Shown: positions 1 to 6,966 of the stretch, piece after piece
Layout of the letters: each line of letters opens with the position of its first letter
Position numbering within the stretch: the first letter of the stretch is position 1
Assembly (NCBI GenBank): GCA_023432845.1
Contig: JAEZEY010000456.1
Span: 1 to 6,966 of the forward strand
Reading direction: 5' to 3'
Length of the DNA: 6,966 nucleotides
Origin: Pseudomonadota bacterium
GTDB taxonomy: Bacteria; Pseudomonadota; Alphaproteobacteria; Rhizobiales; Xanthobacteraceae
The notes under the pieces: generated by a model
Database searches by the model: none
Told to the model about the DNA's origin: nothing
Seen by the model: the letters and a program-made list of their open reading frames with translations, nothing else
Translations under genes and position numbers: made by a program

Positions 1-1686
1 AACCCGATGCAGGTGCGCGGCCAAGGCTATTGGGAAACATTTGTCGCCGGCGCCAAGGCGGGCGACAAGTACAAGTTCGAGATCGTTGATCGCTTCGGCC
101 AGCTGCTGCCGCTGAAGTCGGACCCGGTCGCCTTCGCGGCGGAAGTCCGCCCGCTCACCGCATCGATCGTCGTCGATCCTTCGACCATACCGCGCCCCTC
201 GCCGGCGCCGGCGGACGTCAACGCCTACAACAAGCCGATCTCGATCTACGAAGTCCATCTCGGCTCATGGCGGCGCAGTGTCGAACGTGGCGGTAGCTGG
301 CTCACCTATCGCGAACTCGCCGAGCAATTGCCGGGCTATGTGCGCGACATGGGCTTCACCCATGTCGAACTGCTGCCGGTCTCGGAGCATCCGTTCGACG
401 GCTCCTGGGGCTACCAACCGACCGGCCTGTTCGCGCCGACCAGCCGCTTCGGTCCGCCGGAGGATTTCGCCTATCTGATTGATGCCCTGCACAAGGCCGG
501 CCTCGGCGTGCTGCTCGACTGGGTGCCCGGCCACTTTCCCGACGATCCGCATGGCCTCGCCCGCTTCGACGGCACCGGCCTCTATGAGCATGAGGACCCG
601 CGTCAAGGCCGGCATCTCGACTGGGGCACGCTGATCTACAATTACGGACGCACCGAGGTCACGAACTTCCTCTTATCGAACGCCCTGTTCTGGTTTGACC
701 GTTACGGCATTGACGGCCTGCGCGTCGATGCCGTCGCTTCAATGCTGTATCTCGACTACAGCCGGCCGGCGCATGGCTGGATCCCCAACAAGCACGGCGG
801 CCGTGAGAACATCGACGCCATCGACTTTCTGCGGCGCACCAACACCGAGGTGTTCCGGCAATATCCGCACGCCACGACGGTTGCGGAAGAGTCGACCGCC
901 TGGCCGCAAGTGTCGCGGCCGGTGGACTGGGGCGGCCTCGGCTTCGGCTACAAGTGGAACATGGGGTGGATGAACGACACCCTCGACTACATGTCGAAGG
1001 ATCCGATCTACCGGCGCTATCATCACGGCAAGATCCTGTTCGGGCTGCACTACGCCTTCTCCGAAAACTTCATCCTGCCGCTGTCGCACGATGAAGTCGT
1101 CCACGGAAAACGCTCTATCCTCGGCCGCATGCCGGGCGATGCCTGGCAGCGCTTCGCAAACCTGCGCGCCTACTACGCCTTCATGTTCGCGCATCCCGGC
1201 AAGAAGCTGATGTTCATGGGCGCGGAATTCGGCCAGGACACCGAGTGGAACCACGATGTCAGCCTGCCGTGGCATCTCCTGGAGAAGCCCGAACACGCCG
1301 GCATCCAGCGCCTGATCCGCGACCTCAATCATCTTTATCGTGAGACCCCGGCGCTTCACAGTCTCGACTGCCTGGCCGAAGGCTTCGAATGGCTGGTCAC
1401 CGACGACGCCGACAACAGCGTGTTCACCTGGCTGCGCAAGGGCCGAGAACCGGGATCGCGCGCCGTCTTCGTCGTGAATTTCACCCCGCAGGTGCTGCAC
1501 GACTACCGGCTTCGCGTGCCCTTCGCCGGTCACTGGCGCGAGGCCTTCAATTCGGACGCGGCCATTTATGGCGGTAGCAATGTGGGGAACGCGGGTGGCG
1601 TCTCAACCGTTGCCACGCCCGACAGTCAGGAGATTCGCATTGTTCTCCCACCGCTTGCTGCCCTCATTTTCGTTCCTGAGCTCTAA
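1..1686 (+). CDS. glgB: 1,4-alpha-glucan (glycogen) branching enzyme GlgB, 5'-truncated by window edge
   Basis: This cytoplasmic GH13 (subfamily 9) enzyme cuts an alpha-1,4-glucan chain and rejoins the piece through an alpha-1,6 bond, making glycogen branches. The frame is open from base 1 (Asn-Pro-Met...). The ATG at base 7 is not the start: it is the Met of the HPM/NPM segment inside the N-terminal CBM48 domain. Numbering from base 1, I see the CBM48 end (YKFEI at 24-28, LKSDP at 38-42), YEVHLGSW at 83-90, Tyr138, DWVPGH at 173-178, Arg241 and nucleophile Asp243 (GLRVDAV), acid/base Glu296 (AEES) and HD at 363-364. Adding 162 converts these to the E. coli residues Y300, D335, H340, R403, D405, E458, H525 and D526, so the spacing is exact and about 162 residues are missing upstream. 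The C-terminal beta domain ends in LPPLAALIFVPEL. Its last 47 bases overlap glgX. No damage is seen; identification is secure. Confidence 0.97.
   Translation, partial: NPMQVRGQGYWETFVAGAKAGDKYKFEIVDRFGQLLPLKSDPVAFAAEVRPLTASIVVDPSTIPRPSPAPADVNAYNKPISIYEVHLGSWRRSVERGGSWLTYRELAEQLPGYVRDMGFTHVELLPVSEHPFDGSWGYQPTGLFAPTSRFGPPEDFAYLIDALHKAGLGVLLDWVPGHFPDDPHGLARFDGTGLYEHEDPRQGRHLDWGTLIYNYGRTEVTNFLLSNALFWFDRYGIDGLRVDAVASMLYLDYSRPAHGWIPNKHGGRENIDAIDFLRRTNTEVFRQYPHATTVAEESTAWPQVSRPVDWGGLGFGYKWNMGWMNDTLDYMSKDPIYRRYHHGKILFGLHYAFSENFILPLSHDEVVHGKRSILGRMPGDAWQRFANLRAYYAFMFAHPGKKLMFMGAEFGQDTEWNHDVSLPWHLLEKPEHAGIQRLIRDLNHLYRETPALHSLDCLAEGFEWLVTDDADNSVFTWLRKGREPGSRAVFVVNFTPQVLHDYRLRVPFAGHWREAFNSDAAIYGGSNVGNAGGVSTVATPDSQEIRIVLPPLAALIFVPEL
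1628..1632 (+). promoter_or_regulatory. Shine-Dalgarno AGGAG deciding the glgX start
   Basis: AGGAG lies inside the glgB reading frame and ends 7 bases before the TTG at 1640. It is the best ribosome-binding sequence near the glgX start region. The in-frame ATGs at 1568 and 1580 have no comparable motif; the second has only an imperfect GGCGGT in front. This supports TTG 1640 as the glgX initiation codon and suggests coupling to glgB translation. It is inferred from motif and spacing only. Confidence 0.6.
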
Positions 1687-3747
1687 CGGCAAGAAGTCCT
1701 CCGCCGGCGCGCCCTATCCCCTCGGCGCAACATGGGACGGCCGCGGTACGAATTTTGCGTTGTTTTCGGCCAACGCGACCAAGGTCGAACTGTGCCTGTT
1801 CGACCGCGACGGCCGGCGTGAAACCGAGCGCGTGACCGTCAATGAGCGCACCGACGATGTCTGGCACGTGTACCTGACCAATGTCGCGCCCGGCCAGCTC
1901 TATGGCTACCGGGTGCACGGGCCCTATGCCCCGGAAGAAGGCCACCGCTTCAATGCCCACAAGCTGCTGATCGACCCCTACAGCAAGCGCCTCGGCGGCC
2001 ACTTCTCGTGGACCGACGCGCATTTTGGCTACCGGACGGGTGCCAAACATGGCGACCTCACGATCGATCGCCGCGACAACGCACGGCATATGTACAAGTC
2101 CGTCGTCGTCGACCCTGCGCATACCTGGTCGCATGAGCGCGGCGCGCAAATCCCCTGGGAAGACACAATCATCTACGAAGCACATGTCAAAGGCCTGACC
2201 CAACTGCGCAACGACATCCCGCCCGGCCTGCGCGGCACCTACCGGGGGCTCTGCGAGCCGAACATGATCGCGCACTTGAAGCGCCTCGGCGTCACGGCCA
2301 TCGAACTGTTGCCGATCCATGCATTTATTGATGACCGGCACGTACTCGACAACGGGCTGAAGAACTATTGGGGCTACAACACATTAAGCTACTTTTCGCC
2401 TGACGCACGCTACGCGCAGGGCGATGAGATCACCGCCTTCCGATCCATGGTCGCGGCGCTGCACGACGCCGGCATGGAGGTCATTCTTGACGTGGTGTAC
2501 AACCACACCTGCGAAGGCAACCATATGGGGCCGACGCTGTGCTACCGCGGCATCGACAACGTATCCTATTACTGGCTGATGCCGGATGAACCGCGCTATT
2601 ACGACGACTTCACGGGCACCGGCAATTCGCTGAAGCTCGCCCATCCGCGTGTGCTGCAGATGGTCATGGACTCGCTGCGACACTGGGTGGAGACATATCA
2701 CGTCGACGGCTTCCGATTTGATCTGGCCACGACACTCGGCCGCAACCCGGCCTTCGATCGCAACGGCCCGTTCTTCGCCGCGGTCCGACAGGATCCGGTG
2801 CTCTCTGGCGTAAAACTGATTGCAGAGCCGTGGGATGTCGGCCTTGGCGGCTATCAGGTCGGCGCCTTCCCCAACGGCTGGTCGGAATGGAACGATATCT
2901 ATCGGCGCACCTTGCGCGCGTTCTGGCGCGGCGACGCCGGCATTGGCGACATCGCGCACGCCATGACCGGGTCCTCGGTGCAGTTCCAGCATGATGGCCG
3001 CAGCCCGCGTGCGAGCATCAATCATGTCACCGTCCATGACGGCTTCACCTTGGCCGATCTCGTCAGCTACGAGAGCAAGCACAACGAGGCCAATGGCGAA
3101 GATAACCGTGACGGCTCCGACGATAATATCAGCACCAACTGCGGCGTCGAGGGGCCGACGGATGACGAGACTATCCTCGCCCTGCGCCGTCGGCTGCGAA
3201 AGAACCAGTTGGCCTGCCTGTTCCTGTCGCAGGGCATTCCGTTGCTTCTCGCCGGCGACGAAGTCGCCAACAGTCAGGCCGGCAATAACAACACTTACTG
3301 CCAGGACGACGAAATCGGCTGGGTCGATTGGTCGCGCACGGACAGCGAAGACGATCTGACGGCCTTCATCAACGAACTGGTTCAGCTGCGGCAGAACTTT
3401 CCGCAGGTCCGTCAGGACCGCTGGCTGCAAGGCAAACGCGACGACGGATCACACGATGTAAAATGGCTCACGCCTGACGGCCAGGAAATGGGCGACGATG
3501 ACTGGAGTTTCGCCGACGCCCGCTTTCTCGCCTACATCCTCGCCGGATCTAGCGACAGCGCGCCGCTTTATATCGTTCTCAACGGCGCCGATAGCGATCT
3601 CGACATCACCTTCCCGGAATGGCCCGGCACCGGGCAATGGCAGGTGCTGATCGACACCGGCGACGGCGATCAGCAAACCACGCCGGCAGACATCGGCGCC
3701 CAGCGAACTGTGAAAGCGCGATCCGTCGTCGTTTGCGCGGGGCAAAT

Positions 3748-3751
<4 letters not shown>
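1640..3751 (+). CDS. glgX: Glycogen debranching enzyme GlgX (isoamylase type)
   Basis: This cytoplasmic GH13 (subfamily 11) enzyme hydrolyses alpha-1,6 branch points of glycogen, preferring short limit-dextrin branches left by phosphorylase, and releases linear maltooligosaccharides. With the TTG start it has 703 residues (E. coli GlgX 657). An N-terminal CBM48 domain (about 22-115) starts with APYPLGATWDG and holds FALFSANATKVELCLFD. The GH13 barrel follows, with IIYEAHVKGLT, DVVYNH at 284-289, VDGFRFD with nucleophile Asp361, AEPWD with acid/base Glu396, and VHDGFTL with Asp467. The Asp-to-Glu spacing of 35 equals that of E. coli GlgX. HNEANGEDNRDG and GNNNTYCQDD are further GlgX signatures. 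A beta domain ends the protein. The start is the uncertain part: ATG 1568 (727 residues) or ATG 1580 are possible, but family homology begins only near base 1710, and TTG 1640 has the AGGAG. The stop overlaps the treZ start. Confidence 0.96.
3739..3742 (+). promoter_or_regulatory. Weak Shine-Dalgarno (GGGG) before treZ
   Basis: GGGG ends 5 bases before the GTG start of treZ at 3748 and lies within the last codons of glgX. It is a poor match to AGGAGG. With the GTGA stop/start overlap, it suggests that treZ initiation depends mainly on ribosomes finishing glgX. Confidence 0.4.
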
Positions 3752-5508
<1,757 letters not shown>

Positions 5509-5512
5509 CGCC

Positions 5513-6966
5513 ATGCCGCCCGCCATGCCGCGTGCCACTTATCGCGTTCAACTGACCAAGGACTTCACCTTCGACGATGCCGCCGCCATCGCGCCCTATC
5601 TCAAGGCGCTGGGGATCAGCCATCTCTACGCATCGCCGTTTCTCAAGGCGCGGCCGGGCAGCACCCACGGCTACGACATCGTCGATCACGACCGCCTCAA
5701 CCCGGAGCTCGGCGGCGATGAAGCCTTCGCCCGGCTGAGCGATGCGCTGAAGGCGAACAACCTCGGCCTTATCCTCGACTTCGTGCCGAATCACATGGGC
5801 GTCGGCCTGTCCGATAATCAGTGGTGGCTCGACGTGCTGGAATGGGGCCAGCACTCGCCGCACGCCGAAGCCTTCGATATCGACTGGGAGGCGATCCCCT
5901 ACCGGCGCCATCCGGGCGTGTTGTTGCCGATCCTGGGCCGGCCCTATGGCGACGCGTTGCAGGCCGGCGAGATCCAGCTGCGTTACGATGCAGCAGATGG
6001 CAGCTTCGCCGCCTGGTACTTCGAGCACAAGCTGCCGATTAATCCGCAGCGCTATGGCGAGATGCTGAAGATCGTCGTCGCTTCGGCGCAGGCCGAGACC
6101 GAGGCTGCTGGACGCGCCTTGCTGAAGCTCGCAGACGAATACGGCGCCCATGGCACACCATCCTATCGCGAGGCACCCACTCTGAAGCAATCGCTCGCCG
6201 CTATCGAAGGCGCCGGGCCGCTGATCGAACGCGGCCTGACGGCCTATCGCGGCGAGACAGGCGCCCCCGCACTGCACCGCCTGCTGGAGCGTCAGCATTA
6301 TCGCCTCGCCTACTGGCGTGTCGCCTTCGCTGCCGTCAACTATCGCCGCTTCTTCGACATCAACGATCTCGCCGGTCTGCGCGTCGAGCGGCCGGCGGTT
6401 TTCCGCGCCATTCACCCGCTGGTCACGCGGCTGATCGCGGCCGGCCAGTTGCAGGGCCTGCGGCTCGACCACATCGACGGCCTGCGCGATCCGGCGCAAT
6501 ACACGCGCCGCCTGCGCCAACTGGTGAGCAAGGCGCGCGGCAAGAATCGACGCGGTCTGTACTGGATCGGCATCGAGAAAATCCTCGGCCATGGCGAATC
6601 CCTGCCCGGCTTTCCCGGCGTAGCCGGCACGACCGGTTACGAGTGGCTCAATGTCATCGGCCATGTACTGGCGGACGACCGCGGCCTCGATGCGCTGGAG
6701 CACATCTGGCGCGAGTTCACCGGCGAGCGTGCAACGCCCGCGCAAATGCTCGACACCGCCAAACGCCGTGTCATCGACACCATGCTGGCGAGTGAGTTTA
6801 CCGTGCTTAGCCTGCAGCTGGCGCGTATCGCCGCCGGGCATTTCAGCACCCGCGACTATACGCTCAACCGGCTGCGCGAGGCGCTGCTGCTTTATGTGCT
6901 GGAGTTTCCCGTTTATCGCACCTATGTCACCGCCGCCGGCGCCTCCGACAAGGACCACGCTATCAT
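5513..6966 (+). CDS. treY: Maltooligosyltrehalose synthase TreY, 3'-truncated by window edge
   Basis: This GH13 (subfamily 26) enzyme rearranges the reducing-end alpha-1,4 bond of a maltooligosaccharide into an alpha,alpha-1,1 bond, giving maltooligosyltrehalose, the substrate of TreZ. My translation of the + strand from ATG 5513 runs without a stop to the window edge, giving 484 codons. I recall family lengths of about 720-950 residues, so roughly the last third or more is outside. Visible signatures are RATYRVQLTKDFTFDDA at the N-terminus, YASPF at 39-43, GSTHGYDIVDH at 49-59, DFVPNHM at 89-95, WWLDVLEWG at 104-112, RRFFDINDLAGLR at 278-290, GLRLDHIDGLRDP with likely nucleophile Asp319, and IEKIL..GE with likely acid/base Glu355. 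The segment between the DFVPNH and GLRLDH motifs is the long insertion typical of TreY. The third catalytic Asp is expected downstream of the window. The start is 4 bases after the treZ stop. A minus-strand ORF over the same DNA is a shadow. Confidence 0.95.
   Translation, partial: MPPAMPRATYRVQLTKDFTFDDAAAIAPYLKALGISHLYASPFLKARPGSTHGYDIVDHDRLNPELGGDEAFARLSDALKANNLGLILDFVPNHMGVGLSDNQWWLDVLEWGQHSPHAEAFDIDWEAIPYRRHPGVLLPILGRPYGDALQAGEIQLRYDAADGSFAAWYFEHKLPINPQRYGEMLKIVVASAQAETEAAGRALLKLADEYGAHGTPSYREAPTLKQSLAAIEGAGPLIERGLTAYRGETGAPALHRLLERQHYRLAYWRVAFAAVNYRRFFDINDLAGLRVERPAVFRAIHPLVTRLIAAGQLQGLRLDHIDGLRDPAQYTRRLRQLVSKARGKNRRGLYWIGIEKILGHGESLPGFPGVAGTTGYEWLNVIGHVLADDRGLDALEHIWREFTGERATPAQMLDTAKRRVIDTMLASEFTVLSLQLARIAAGHFSTRDYTLNRLREALLLYVLEFPVYRTYVTAAGASDKDHAI

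Noticed and set aside
7..9. ATG at base 7 as the true glgB start
   Set aside because: The frame is open to base 1, and this Met corresponds to a conserved internal position of the CBM48 domain. The offset of 162 to E. coli catalytic residues shows that the N-terminus is missing.
199..215. GC-rich inverted motif (gccggcgccggc) as a possible hairpin or operator
   Set aside because: It is within the glgB coding frame, encodes Pro-Ala-Pro-Ala, and such palindromic GCC/GGC runs are expected by chance in this base composition.
739..1533. 264-codon minus-strand ORF opposite glgB
   Set aside because: It is antisense to the catalytic core of glgB, with no domain and no gene context on that strand.
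2384..3430. 348-codon minus-strand ORF opposite glgX
   Set aside because: It lies wholly within the conserved glgX coding region, its product is low-complexity (Ala, Val, Arg, Asp rich) with no known motif, and it is consistent with an antisense shadow.
3619..3747. 43-codon N-terminal extension of treZ from ATG 3619
   Set aside because: It overlaps the glgX C-terminal coding region, is Arg/His-rich and unlike TreZ N-termini, whereas GTG 3748 fits the family start and the GTGA junction.

Overview
The window is ordinary metabolic chromosome of a high-GC bacterium, read entirely on the + strand. It holds four consecutive, tightly packed genes of the glycoside hydrolase 13 (alpha-amylase) superfamily: glgB (5' end cut off by the window), glgX, treZ and treY (3' end cut off by the window). 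The protein sequences (GlgX beginning with an APYPLGATWDG-type segment, TreZ with FRLWAPAAKKVELVLD and LDVVYNHFGPEGN) look alphaproteobacterial, most likely Hyphomicrobiales (Bradyrhizobium/Rhodopseudomonas-like). This is judged from remembered family sequences, not from a search.

Layout: 1-1686 glgB (glycogen branching enzyme, lacking roughly its first 160 residues); 1640-3751 glgX (glycogen debranching enzyme), starting inside the end of glgB; 3748-5508 treZ (maltooligosyltrehalose trehalohydrolase), whose GTG start overlaps the glgX stop in a 4-base GTGA; 5513-6966 treY (maltooligosyltrehalose synthase), starting 4 bases after the treZ stop and still open at the window edge. No spacer exceeds 4 bases, so there is no room for an internal intergenic promoter or terminator. 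The arrangement is that of one polycistronic, translationally coupled operon, whose promoter must lie upstream of the window.

The genes form a route between alpha-glucan storage and trehalose. GlgB introduces alpha-1,6 branches into alpha-1,4-glucan. GlgX cuts branches off to give linear maltooligosaccharides. TreY converts the reducing-end linkage of these chains to an alpha,alpha-1,1 (trehalose) linkage, and TreZ releases free trehalose. Every catalytic residue I could place is intact, so all four enzymes should be active. I saw no RNA genes, mobile elements, CRISPR arrays, convincing terminators or large repeats. The large minus-strand ORFs are high-GC shadows of the real genes. I found no previously undescribed system; the points most worth a second look are the glgX start and the gene order.
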